Source: Noviherbaspirillum massiliense JC206 (lineage in GTDB: Bacteria; Pseudomonadota; Gammaproteobacteria; Burkholderiales; Burkholderiaceae_D). Taken from it: a stretch of DNA of 64,000 nt. Of this stretch, positions 8,724 to 17,104 are shown in pieces. The position numbers and the translations under genes were made by a program. The notes beneath the pieces were generated by a model. The model was not told the DNA's origin. It saw only the letters and a program-made list of their open reading frames with translations, and made no database searches. Each line of letters opens with the position of its first letter. The first letter of the stretch is position 1. The stretch covers positions 739,940 to 803,939 of the forward strand of contig NZ_HE978634.1 in the NCBI RefSeq assembly GCF_000312045.1, read 5' to 3'.

Positions 8724-9860
8724 ATGCTGCAACCGGACAGCGTCCACCCCGCAAGAATGCTGTTCGCACGCATGGACAAGGTCCGGCAGCGCCAGGGCGC
8801 GCTGCTCGATGCTGCAGGCTTCGGGCCCGAGGAAACGCCATGGCGCAGCGTGCATGCCGAAGCCGGGGTGCGCCTGCGCCAATATGGCGAGGCTTCCGCT
8901 GAAGGACCCGTGCTTTTCATCGTCCCGGCCCCGATCAAGCGGCCCTACATCTGGGACCTCGCGCCGGAAGTCAGTGTCGTGCGCCGTTGTCTCGCACAAG
9001 GCATGCGCGTCTATCTGGTGGAATGGACGCCATGCGCCAAAGCGGATGTCGGCCTGGCCGACTACGGCGACCGCCTGCTCAAGCTGTGCTTCGATGCGAT
9101 CGCGGCCGATAGCGGAGAAGGGGAAGTCATCCTCGCCGGCCATTCGCTGGGCGGCGTGCTGGCTACGCTGTTTGCATGCCTGTATCCGCAGAGGGTGCGT
9201 GCCTTGCTGCTGCTGGAAACGCCATTGCATTTCGGCCCCGAGGCGGGGGATTTTGCGCCGCTGGTGGCAGCCACGGCCGATGCATCGCTGGTGGCACACG
9301 CATTCGGCACGGTGCCCGGCTCCTTTCTCAGCTTTGTCAGCACGGCAGCCGCGCCGCATGCATTCCAGTGGCAGCGCTGCATCGACTGGTGGCTGTCCGC
9401 GGCCCATCCCGATGCGCTTGCCACCCACATGCGGGTCGAACGCTGGGCCTGCGATGAATTTCCCTTGCCCGGCAGGCTCTTCGCCGAAATCCTTGAATGG
9501 CTGTACCGGGATGACCGACTGATGAAAGGCAATCTGCTCCTGGGAAGCCGGCCGATCGGACCGCGCGATCTGCGGGCACCACTGCTCAATGTGATCGACC
9601 CGCGCAGCACCATCATTCCGCCGCAATCGATACTGCCCTTCCATGATGCCGCCGCCAGCACGGCAAAGAAAGTGCTGCGCTATGAAGGCGACATCGGGGT
9701 CGGCATCCAGCATGTCGGCGCACTGGTCGGGAGCAGGGCGCATGCCAGGCTCTGGCCGGCGATCTTCGACTGGCTCATGACTGCAGGAGCGATGCGCAGA
9801 GGCAAGGACCGCACTGCTGGCCGCGCCATACCTAGCCGTTTTCAGGGGCAGCATAGTTGA
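8724..9860 (+). CDS. PhaC-like alpha/beta hydrolase
   Basis: The start chosen is the second ATG of a close pair, seven bases after GAGAGG; a longer upstream frame has no ribosome site. The protein (378 residues) follows the PHA synthase fold: VPAPIKRPYIWDLAPE near residue 70, then the strand-turn ILAGHSLGGVLA with the nucleophile at residue 141, and a late GDIGVGIQHVG holding the catalytic His. In true PHA synthases the lipase box has Cys as nucleophile; here it is Ser. That points to a hydrolase or depolymerase-like acyltransferase rather than a polymerase. No phasin or phaAB gene is nearby. Confidence 0.72.
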   Translation: MLQPDSVHPARMLFARMDKVRQRQGALLDAAGFGPEETPWRSVHAEAGVRLRQYGEASAEGPVLFIVPAPIKRPYIWDLAPEVSVVRRCLAQGMRVYLVEWTPCAKADVGLADYGDRLLKLCFDAIAADSGEGEVILAGHSLGGVLATLFACLYPQRVRALLLLETPLHFGPEAGDFAPLVAATADASLVAHAFGTVPGSFLSFVSTAAAPHAFQWQRCIDWWLSAAHPDALATHMRVERWACDEFPLPGRLFAEILEWLYRDDRLMKGNLLLGSRPIGPRDLRAPLLNVIDPRSTIIPPQSILPFHDAAASTAKKVLRYEGDIGVGIQHVGALVGSRAHARLWPAIFDWLMTAGAMRRGKDRTAGRAIPSRFQGQHS

Positions 9861-9996
9861 CAGGGAAGCCTGCGCAGCGCGCAGGAGCCAGGCCGCATGC
9901 TTCGATCCGTAACTTTCCGTTTGTCATATAGGTGTACAATCCTTTGTCCCCCCTAAAGCTTTATTGCCTGTTCCAAAGATTTCCTTTAGGTATTGC

Positions 9997-11916
9997 ATGG
10001 ACAAACTATCCCACACCCATGTTTCGAGAATGAGCGACAGCGAACAGCTGCGTCTGCTCCTCGCCAGCATTACCGATTACGCGATTTTCATGCTGACGCC
10101 GGAAGGCAATATCAGCACCTGGAATACGGGCGCGCAACGTATCAAGGGTTATACGACGGATGAAATCATCGGCCAGCATTTCTCGCGTTTCTACACCGAA
10201 GAGGACAGGGCCGCCGGCGTTCCGGCGAGAACGCTGGGGACTGCGCTCGAGCAGGGGAAGTTCGAAGGGGAAGGCTGGCGCGTGCGCAAGGATGGCAGCC
10301 GGTTCTGGGCGCACGTGGTGATCGATCCGGTTCGTGACGATGAAGGCCGACTGATCGGCTTTGCCAAGATCACGCGTGATTTCACCGAGCGCAAGCAGAC
10401 GCAGGAAGCGCTGATGGAAAGTGAGGAGCGGTTCCAGCTGCTGGTCCAGGGTGTGACCGATTATGCGATCTTCATGCTCACGCCGACCGGCGAAGTCCGG
10501 AACTGGAATGCCGGCGCCCAACGGATCAAGGGTTATACCCAAGATGAAATCGTCGGCTCCCATTTCTCGCGCTTTTATACCGAGGAAGATCGCGCCGCGG
10601 GATTGCCGAAGAAAGTCCTCGATATCGCCGTACGGGAAGGGCGTTTCGAACAGGAAGGCTGGCGCGTGCGCAAGGATGGCACGCGGTTCTGGGCGCATGT
10701 GGTGATCGACCCGATCTATAGCAACAAGGGCGAGCTGATCGGCTTTGCCAAGGTCACGCGCGACATCACCGAGCGCAAGGAAGCTGCAGAAGCCCTCGAA
10801 AGCGCCAGGGAGGCGCTGGTCCAGTCGCAAAAGCTGGAGGCGCTCGGCAAGCTGACCGGCGGCATCGCACACGACTTCAACAACCTGCTCGCGGTGATCG
10901 TGAGCGGAATGGAACTGCTGTCCCGGGAAGTGCACAGCCCGGCCTGCATGAAGATCATCGACAGCATGCAGCGCGCCGCGACGCGCGGTGCCAACCTGAC
11001 CCAGCAATTGCTGACCTTTGCGCGCCGCCAGCCGGTACGCCAGGAAAAGCACAACCTGAACCAGGTGATCAGCGCCTTCGAGGCAGTGCTGCGGCGCGCC
11101 TGCAATGACCTGACGACCTTCGACCTGCGCGCCGCCTCGGATCTCGCTCCCGTCATGGTCGACGCCACCCAGTTCGAAGCCGCGCTGCTGAACCTTGTCA
11201 CCAATTCGCGCGACGCGATGCCGGAAGGCGGCACCCTGTCCATCATCACGGAAAACGTCTATCTCGACGAGCACCAGGTCCCCAATGTTTCCGCCGGGCG
11301 GTATGTCAGGGTAACGGTCCGGGATACCGGTACCGGGATGCCTGCCGACGTTGCCGGCCGGGCGATCGAACCTTTTTTCACCACCAAGGAACCGGGCAAG
11401 GGCACCGGCATGGGCCTGAGCCAGGTGTACGGCTTCGTGCACCAGTCCGGCGGCGAGATGGTGATCGAGAGCGCGGTCGGGGAAGGCACGTCGGTAACCC
11501 TGTACCTGCCGGCCATCGCCGGAGGGGATGAGGATGCCGTCCCCCCTCAGGCGTCGCCCAGCAGCGGCGACAAGGCACTGATCGTCGATGACCAGGCCGA
11601 TGTGCTCGACATGGCGATCGAGCTGTTCCGCAACATGGGATATGAAGTCCTGTCGGCCAACAATGGCATGGATGCCATCGAGATACTGAAGCGCACGCCA
11701 GACATCGATGTGCTGTTCACCGATGTCGTGATGCCCGGCATGGATGGCATCGTGCTCGGGCAGGAAGCGCGCAAGCTCGTGCCCGGCATCCGGGTCATCC
11801 TGGCCTCGGGCTATCCCGCCCCGGCGGTGGGCAGCGCAAAATCCGGGCTGCGCGAATTTTCCTTCGTCAAGAAGCCTTACCGCATGTCGGAAATCATGAA
11901 AACGCTGCGTCAGTGA
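9997..11916 (+). CDS. Hybrid histidine kinase with duplicated PAS domains and C-terminal receiver
   Basis: The ATG at 9997 is preferred to a TTG 33 bases earlier. Domain order in the 639 residues is PAS (about 22-135), PAS (about 150-262), HisKA with H292 in GGIAHDFNN, HATPase (N-box NLVTNSRDAM, G-boxes DTGTGM and GKGTGMGL), and a receiver with phospho-acceptor D576 in LFTDVVMP. The two PAS domains are unusually alike: both contain HFSRFYTEEDRAAG and EGWRVRKDG. There are no transmembrane segments, so it senses a cytoplasmic cue such as redox or a ligand. No response-regulator gene adjoins, so the output partner is unknown. Confidence 0.92.
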   Translation: MDKLSHTHVSRMSDSEQLRLLLASITDYAIFMLTPEGNISTWNTGAQRIKGYTTDEIIGQHFSRFYTEEDRAAGVPARTLGTALEQGKFEGEGWRVRKDGSRFWAHVVIDPVRDDEGRLIGFAKITRDFTERKQTQEALMESEERFQLLVQGVTDYAIFMLTPTGEVRNWNAGAQRIKGYTQDEIVGSHFSRFYTEEDRAAGLPKKVLDIAVREGRFEQEGWRVRKDGTRFWAHVVIDPIYSNKGELIGFAKVTRDITERKEAAEALESAREALVQSQKLEALGKLTGGIAHDFNNLLAVIVSGMELLSREVHSPACMKIIDSMQRAATRGANLTQQLLTFARRQPVRQEKHNLNQVISAFEAVLRRACNDLTTFDLRAASDLAPVMVDATQFEAALLNLVTNSRDAMPEGGTLSIITENVYLDEHQVPNVSAGRYVRVTVRDTGTGMPADVAGRAIEPFFTTKEPGKGTGMGLSQVYGFVHQSGGEMVIESAVGEGTSVTLYLPAIAGGDEDAVPPQASPSSGDKALIVDDQADVLDMAIELFRNMGYEVLSANNGMDAIEILKRTPDIDVLFTDVVMPGMDGIVLGQEARKLVPGIRVILASGYPAPAVGSAKSGLREFSFVKKPYRMSEIMKTLRQ

Positions 11917-12236
11917 AGGCGGTGTTTCAGATTTGAAATCGCATCGTGCGCCTGGCGCACGGCATTTTCCACCTGATCGTCGACTTTCACCGAGGCGCAT
12001 GCGTGTACCACCCGGTCGCCGAGCTTGTCCAGCCGATCCAGGCATTGCCGGATCCGGTTGTCGTTCGCTTCCTGTTCGAAGACCCGCACCGCCTCATTCG
12101 CTTCCCGGTCCAGTTCTCCCACGCGATCACGCACATTGTCCGGCACCTCGGCGGTGATCTGGCAGAGCTGCGCAGCCTCATCGATGCGTCGTTTGACACT
12201 GGGGAAATATTCCTTCACTTGGCTTGCTTGCATCAT
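11910..12236 (-). CDS. Small charged helical protein of unknown function
   Basis: The 108-residue product, rich in Asp, Arg and Ala, is predicted to be almost entirely helical (for example DRVGELDREANEAVRVFEQEAND). The start is one of two adjacent ATGs after AAGGGG. Its end overlaps the last seven bases of the convergent histidine kinase gene. It has two cysteines (residues about 25 and 63) and no signal peptide. No family is recognised; the strong ribosome site and codon use support a real gene. Confidence 0.6.
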   Translation of the reverse strand: MMQASQVKEYFPSVKRRIDEAAQLCQITAEVPDNVRDRVGELDREANEAVRVFEQEANDNRIRQCLDRLDKLGDRVVHACASVKVDDQVENAVRQAHDAISNLKHRLH

Positions 12237-12555
12237 GATCCCCTTCTATAGTGGACATGATTGAGTTCTGTTCCCCGGCACGGAGTTCCCTCCCGCTTTG
12301 GTTCGGCGGGACGCCGACAAGAGGCAAAGCTCGACCTTGACATAGATCACAAATTCTTAAGCGGAAAGCCGATCTTGTTCGAACCGATGCTGTCACTAGA
12401 GAACATAAGAGCGCGGCGTGAAGCGACACACCGGATACGGCATGCGATTGGCCCAGACGCATGGCACTTGCCGCCCGGGATGTGCTTTGGCATGCGACAA
12501 CAACCATAGGAGTAGCGATCAGGGAGTTCTGCAATCGCCAGTTGGCAAGGAGTAG
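12237..12555. other. Divergent intergenic region (319 bp) with an FNR-like site
   Basis: No gene with a ribosome site is seen; a short open frame at 12261-12509 is not convincing. The region holds the promoters of the helical protein (minus) and the 83-residue protein (plus), plus the FNR/Anr-like site noted separately. Confidence 0.4.
12337..12350. promoter_or_regulatory. FNR/Anr-like site
   Basis: TTGACATAGATCAC fits the FNR-type half-sites TTGAT-N4-ATCAA at eight of ten positions. It lies about 206 bp upstream of the gene at 12556. TTGACA could instead be a sigma-70 -35 element, so this is tentative. Confidence 0.35.
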
Positions 12556-12807
12556 ATGATGGACAAAGCACCCGAATCACTAGTCGGCGAAATGAGCATC
12601 ATGGATAGGTCGGGCCACAAGCAGTTGACGTGGAACATGGACAAGCTGGAGGAGATAGCGGCGGCGAAGGAAACCTTCGACACCCTGGTCAAGCAGGGAT
12701 ATTCCGCCTTCGGTTCAAAGACCAAGACGGAAGCCAAGCACACGGTCAAGGAATTCGATCCGACCATGGAAGAAGTGGTCATGGTGCCAAGGACGGTCGG
12801 GGGCTGA
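12556..12807 (+). CDS. Conserved-looking small protein, function unknown
   Basis: The 83-residue protein starts at one of two adjacent ATGs after a strong AAGGAG. The sequence is charged, with SGHKQLTWNMDKLEEIAAAKETFDTLVKQGYSAFG in outline an amphipathic helix, and ends EEVVMVPRTVGG. The tandem 'Tyr-Ser-Ala-Phe' and Lys-rich segment are seen in phage-derived accessory proteins, but no phage gene is nearby. The following gene begins one base after this stop, so the two are translationally coupled. Confidence 0.62.
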   Translation: MMDKAPESLVGEMSIMDRSGHKQLTWNMDKLEEIAAAKETFDTLVKQGYSAFGSKTKTEAKHTVKEFDPTMEEVVMVPRTVGG

Positions 12808-12808
12808 C

Positions 12809-13396
12809 GTGCCCGCCCTGAACGGAGCCTGGCGCGCGATCTGCCGCTTCCTCGCCGGCGGACGCGCGCCGGCTTCTTCCGACTCCGACACTGGCGGCAA
12901 TGCCACGCCCGGGCGTAATGGTGCCGGGGCGGGCACGCCAGCCGGAAGCAGCCGCCTGCACCGGCTCTACGAGCTGGCCCGGGAACAGATGCTCGAAGCC
13001 CAGCGCAACAACCGGCTGACCATGTATGAGGAGATGCGCACCAACCGCCAGGCGCGGCGGCGGGCGCTCGGCCTCCTCGTCAGGTTGATGAGCCAGGAGC
13101 AGCGCGAGGAATTCCGCAGGTCCGGCCAGTTCCATGTCATTGGCGGCAGCAGCGGCACCCATTACCGGATCCGGGTCGCCATGTTCGCCAACATCGATGT
13201 CCTGCATCCGGATGGCAGGGTCAAGCATCGCTTGTGCGCCCATCCCGCAGGCGATGTGCCGGTGTATGACGTGATGGCGGCACAGATGCTGCACCTGCAG
13301 GACCCGACGACCGAGCATCGCTTCCTGCAGCAGGCAAACATCCATCCGGCCCTCTCCGAAGACCGCGTGCGCTCCAGGTCCCTCTGGACCGCGTGA
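12809..13396 (+). CDS. Hypothetical protein with conserved RIR/AN motif region
   Basis: The GTG start lies one base after the stop of the 83-residue gene. The 195-residue protein has a Gly/Ala/Asn-rich linker (residues 20-48), a helical Arg-rich block (MTRNRQARRRALGLL-like, near 70-90), and a compact C-terminal domain with GTHYRIRVAMFANIDVL, a CAHP segment, PVYDVMAAQMLHLQ and a final ANIHP. The C-terminal layout recurs in short uncharacterised bacterial proteins, but no function is known. Coupling with the preceding gene suggests a two-protein unit. Confidence 0.6.
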   Translation: MPALNGAWRAICRFLAGGRAPASSDSDTGGNATPGRNGAGAGTPAGSSRLHRLYELAREQMLEAQRNNRLTMYEEMRTNRQARRRALGLLVRLMSQEQREEFRRSGQFHVIGGSSGTHYRIRVAMFANIDVLHPDGRVKHRLCAHPAGDVPVYDVMAAQMLHLQDPTTEHRFLQQANIHPALSEDRVRSRSLWTA

Positions 13397-13793
13397 GACG
13401 CGCAGGCGGCATCGGCGCATCTGCGCCCGCATTGTCCTGAAGACCTGCGGGCGTGCCATGTCTTGTGCAACGCATCGGCCACATTGCCCGAGGCACTCTC
13501 CCCACGCCATACCGGGCCGCGGACGGCTGCTTGCGCCGCGAAAAGCGGCATTGTGCCAAAGGCAATACAAGAGCCCCATTCCTCCGGATTTTGAGGAATG
13601 TCAAAAGTCCGTCCCTCCACCCCCGGAACGCGGCTCCGGAACCGTGCCTCTCAGCCATCCGGCAAATCAACGGGTTCGTTCCGGAACATGCGCTTTTCTC
13701 GCGGCTGCAGAGGACATCTCAAGGTCTGCTTGCCGTGCAATGCCGGGTGCGCGCGCTTGCATGGCCTGAGCGGACCTTGATCGGAGTCCCAAG
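13397..13793 (+). other. Intergenic region (397 bp)
   Basis: The stretch lies between two plus-strand genes and contains several overlapping open frames without ribosome sites. No repeat, hairpin or recognisable promoter stands out. It presumably carries the promoter of the DUF4142 lipoprotein. Confidence 0.4.
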
Positions 13794-15236
13794 ATGAAAA
13801 AAGTAATGACGATCTCTTTCATGGCCGTTCTGGCCGGTTGTGGCGGCCAGGGCGATGGAGGCGGTGCGGACAGTTTCCAGGGCAACGCGACGGTTGCCCA
13901 GACCGGGAACGCTTCATCCACTCCATCCTCATCCTCTTCTTCCACTGCGGCGCAAAGCAGCAGTTTTCTCGCCAGCGCATTCCAGGACGGGGCCGGCGAG
14001 ATCGCCCTCTCCAGGCTTGCCCTGCAAAAAGCTTCGGACGCAGACGTGAAGGCATTCGCGCAGAGGATGATCGATGACCATACCCAGGCCAACAATGAAA
14101 TCAGACAGCTGGCCCAGGCCAAGGGCATCACGCTGCCGACGACCACTTCAGCCGAGGACCAGGCCGCGCTCGACCGCCTGTCCGGCCTGTCCGGCACGAT
14201 CTTCGACCGGACCTACATGGACCACAACGTCACGGTGCACGACAAGGATGTGACCCTGTTCAGGCAGCAGGCGCTTTCTGCGACAGACGCCGATGTGCGT
14301 ACGCTGGCCGGCAATATCCTGCCCGCGCTGCAAGTACACCTGCTGGCGGCGAAAGCGATCAACGGCAAGGTCGCGCCCTCCGCTTTCCTCACGAATGCCT
14401 TCCAGGATGGCAGGGCGGAGACCCTTCTGGGGAACCTGGCGCTGCAGAAGAGCAGCAATGCAGCTGTGCGTGCGTTCGCGCAGAGGATGATCGAAGAGCA
14501 TACGGCGGCGAACAGCCAGATCGCGCAGCTCGCCCAGGCCAAGGACGTCAGCCTGCCAAGCGCCACCGGCGCGGAACACCAGTCCGTCCTTGACGACTTG
14601 TCAGGCATGTCCGGCGCGGATTTCGACACGGCGTACATGAATCACAACGTGATCGTGCACGGCGTGGACGTGTTCCAGGCGATCACGCAGGCAAACAGCG
14701 GAACGGACCCGGAGATCAAGGCTTTTGCCGCCACCGTCCTGCCGGTGCTCGAGAGGCACCTGGAGACAGCGGTCACGATCAATGCAGTCCTGGAGCCGAG
14801 CCTGCTGTTTGCGGCTTTCCAGGACGGCAAGGGAGAAATCCTGTTGTCCAAGCTGGCGCTGCAAAAAGCCACGGATGCCGAGGTACGCCAGTTCGCGCAG
14901 AGGATGATCGACGACCACACGGCGGCGAACAATCAGATCATGCAGCTCGCGCAACAAAAAGGCATCGCACTGCCGAACGAGCCTTCGGCCGAGAATGCGC
15001 TTGCCTATGTGCGCCTGTCGCAGTTGTCCGGCGCGGCGTTCGACCGGGCCTACATGAGCCGCAATATCGATGTCCACGCCCAGGATGTCGGGCTTCTCAG
15101 GACGGCGTCCGTGAGCGAGCAGGATGCGCAGATCCGGGCATTCGCGACCGCGCAGCTGCCGGTCATACAGGCTCACTTGACCACGGCCCAGCAGATCGGC
15201 AATCGCCTGAACGCCGCTGCACAGCAATCGCAGTAA
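13794..15236 (+). CDS. Lipoprotein with three tandem DUF4142 (ferritin-like) domains
   Basis: The 480-residue protein has a lipoprotein signal with lipobox LAGC at residue 16, a Ser/Thr linker to about residue 55, then three copies of a DUF4142 unit at about 57-193, 196-333 and 336-475. Each copy contains AFQDG..E, LALQK, FAQRMI..HT.AN and a HN.. VH motif, consistent with a four-helix ferritin-like bundle. DUF4142 proteins normally have one domain and are exported, with some linked to stress survival. The metal-binding role is inferred from the fold class. The tripling is unusual and clear in the sequence. Confidence 0.88.
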   Translation: MKKVMTISFMAVLAGCGGQGDGGGADSFQGNATVAQTGNASSTPSSSSSSTAAQSSSFLASAFQDGAGEIALSRLALQKASDADVKAFAQRMIDDHTQANNEIRQLAQAKGITLPTTTSAEDQAALDRLSGLSGTIFDRTYMDHNVTVHDKDVTLFRQQALSATDADVRTLAGNILPALQVHLLAAKAINGKVAPSAFLTNAFQDGRAETLLGNLALQKSSNAAVRAFAQRMIEEHTAANSQIAQLAQAKDVSLPSATGAEHQSVLDDLSGMSGADFDTAYMNHNVIVHGVDVFQAITQANSGTDPEIKAFAATVLPVLERHLETAVTINAVLEPSLLFAAFQDGKGEILLSKLALQKATDAEVRQFAQRMIDDHTAANNQIMQLAQQKGIALPNEPSAENALAYVRLSQLSGAAFDRAYMSRNIDVHAQDVGLLRTASVSEQDAQIRAFATAQLPVIQAHLTTAQQIGNRLNAAAQQSQ

Positions 15237-15248
15237 GCATGGCAGGCG

Positions 15249-15268
15249 GGGAGGGCTGCGGCCCTCTC
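15249..15268. terminator. Hairpin between convergent genes
   Basis: An imperfect inverted repeat, GGAGGGC and GGCCCTCTCC around a TGC loop, lies 12 bases after the DUF4142 gene and faces the minus-strand gene ending at 15303. It lacks a clear T-tract on either side. Confidence 0.4.
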
Positions 15269-15302
15269 CCTGCTGCGCACGTCCCTGTGCCGCGGTGCCG
15301 CT

Positions 15303-15500
15303 TCAGTGTCTTGCGGAGATGTCGTCTTCGAGGAACAGCACATAGCGGCCTTCGGCATCCGGCCCGCCAAACGACTTTGCCACGTATTGCCGCTGGTCCA
15401 GCTGAAAGGCTCCGCCGATCGGCGGGAGGTCATTCAGCTTGCGGATGCCGAGCATCGTTTGTGTCCCGTCGGGTTGCCGGTAAATGACTTCTACGTCCAT
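15303..15500 (-). CDS. Small hypothetical protein
   Basis: The start ATG at 15500 (MDVEVIYRQPDG) follows GGAG eight bases upstream; a longer open frame would place the ribosome site inside the gene. The 65-residue product looks like a small beta-rich fold (MLGIRKLNDLPPIGGAF, QYVAKSFGG, GRYVLFLEDD). It is acidic, without a signal peptide or cysteine. No family is recognised. Confidence 0.6.
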   Translation of the reverse strand: MDVEVIYRQPDGTQTMLGIRKLNDLPPIGGAFQLDQRQYVAKSFGGPDAEGRYVLFLEDDISARH

Positions 15501-15703
15501 GTTCTTTCTCCATGTAAGCATGGGTCTGGGTAGAGTGCGAATTGTGCAAACAGTTCAGCACCTGTCCCGGCGCTGCCTGCCGCGGCCCTTGCAGGCGCGA
15601 TGCAATCTTCCCGCAACTTGTGGGTCAACTTGTGTTCTGAAGTGTCATGCAAATCGCTCTCGCGTCCGCCCTGCGCGGTTCATGGAACACAAGGAGGTTC
15701 ACC

Positions 15704-16864
15704 ATGGCAATGATTCAGCAATCCATACAGATCAGGGTGCCGGTGCAGGTTGCCTACGACCGGCTTGCCCGTTTCGAAGACTATCCGCAGTTCATGGAAG
15801 AAGTCGAGTCGGTGCAGCAGATCGATGACAGACACCTGCACTGGAAGACGATCATGGCCAACCGCGGCGTCGAATGGGACGCGGAAATCACCGAGCAGGA
15901 ACCCGGCCGCTGCATCGCCTGGCACAACACCAGCGGCCCGACCAATACCGGCAAGGTGGAGATGCAGCCGGTGGATGGAGACACCTCGCTCGTCACCTTC
16001 ACCCTGCGTGCCGAGCCGCAACAGGTGCCGGGCTCGATGGCCGGCAATACCGAGCGAGACATGCAGCTGCGCCTGAAGATGGACCTGGCGCGCATGAAGG
16101 ATTTCATCGAAGGGCAGGGCGCGCAAGCCAGATCCACATCGACCGGCAGCGAAGCCGGCCAGGAAACCGGACCGGTCGCCGACCTGGGCGTTTCCCGCGG
16201 AACCGGACAGTCGGGCGACAAGTCGGCCGGCATCGGTGTCGACCAGGTGGCAAGCCTCGGTACCGAGGGAACGAGCCGGGGCGCGAACCGGCCACAGGAG
16301 GCCGCGCCATCCGCACAAGGAGGGCAGGCGGCTTCCGAACATGCACCGGCAGCGAGCGATACCGCCGGGACGGAAATCTGGTCTTACGATGAAGGTGCCG
16401 GCATGCCGATGCCGGAAGTGCGCCGCACCGTTGCCGCGCTGCGGAATGATTCGGCAGGGTCGGTGTCGCCTCGGCAGAATCCGCCGCAGTCTGTCGAGAC
16501 GGAATCGCGCAATCCGCAAGCGGGCAAGTCGACCCAGTCCGACAATTCGCTTTCCAGGGCATCCTCCCGCGGCGGTGCCGGCGATGGCCGCTACTCCGTT
16601 GCAGAGGAAGTGAACCTCGACCAGCAATCCGATGCCATGCGCCACGTGGGCCAGATGCCGCAGGACACCGGCGGCGAACTCCAGGGAGAAATACCGACCT
16701 CGGATTCGGTGGGAAAGGCGATGCAGCAGGGGATGAGCCAGGATGCGGAGCAACAGCAGGTGAAGCAGCAGACGCAACAGCAGGGAGCCCAGCAGGAGAT
16801 GCCGGACACCAAGAGCGACGAGGAATTGCAGAAGTCGATCAAGCGCTCGGTGCCCCCTCTGTAA
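15704..16864 (+). CDS. SRPBCC (polyketide cyclase/START-like) protein with long disordered tail
   Basis: A near-perfect AAGGAGG lies seven bases before the ATG. Residues 1-145 form an SRPBCC domain: MIQQSIQIRVPVQVAYDRLARFEDYPQFME, a central WDAEITEQEPGRCIAW, and a C-terminal helix MKDFIEGQG. These folds bind hydrophobic ligands; close relatives are called coenzyme-Q-binding or membrane-stress proteins. The remaining 240 residues are low-complexity (Gly, Ser, Gln), ending in a Gln-rich run near residue 350 and KSDEELQKSIKR. The protein precedes the CBS gene by 69 bases, so co-transcription is likely. Confidence 0.78.
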   Translation: MAMIQQSIQIRVPVQVAYDRLARFEDYPQFMEEVESVQQIDDRHLHWKTIMANRGVEWDAEITEQEPGRCIAWHNTSGPTNTGKVEMQPVDGDTSLVTFTLRAEPQQVPGSMAGNTERDMQLRLKMDLARMKDFIEGQGAQARSTSTGSEAGQETGPVADLGVSRGTGQSGDKSAGIGVDQVASLGTEGTSRGANRPQEAAPSAQGGQAASEHAPAASDTAGTEIWSYDEGAGMPMPEVRRTVAALRNDSAGSVSPRQNPPQSVETESRNPQAGKSTQSDNSLSRASSRGGAGDGRYSVAEEVNLDQQSDAMRHVGQMPQDTGGELQGEIPTSDSVGKAMQQGMSQDAEQQQVKQQTQQQGAQQEMPDTKSDEELQKSIKRSVPPL

Positions 16865-16930
16865 GCCTTGCAAGAGGCCCGATTGGCGGGCAGGCGGCGC
16901 GAAGGCGCATGCCTGGATTGGAAGGAGTAA

Positions 16931-17104
16931 GCCATGCAGATGGTTTCGCAAGTGATGACGCGCGACGTCAGGTTCGTGTCGCCGCAGGAAAGCCTGCAGC
17001 GCGCGGCGCAGATGATGGATGAGATGAATGTGGGGGCGCTGCCGGTGTGCGATGGCGACCGCCTGGTGGGCATGGTCACCGACCGCGACATCACCATACG
17101 CGGC
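16931..17104 (+). repeat. 174-bp block identical to 30569-30742
   Basis: The first 171 coding bases of this CBS gene, plus three bases before the ATG, are identical to those of the CBS gene at 30572. The two genes diverge sharply on both sides. This indicates recent duplication or gene conversion restricted to the first CBS motif. Confidence 0.9.

Noticed and set aside
10006-12045. A 679-codon minus-strand frame across the histidine kinase
   Set aside because: It is antisense to a complete multi-domain kinase and shows only Arg/His-rich sequence typical of shadow frames.
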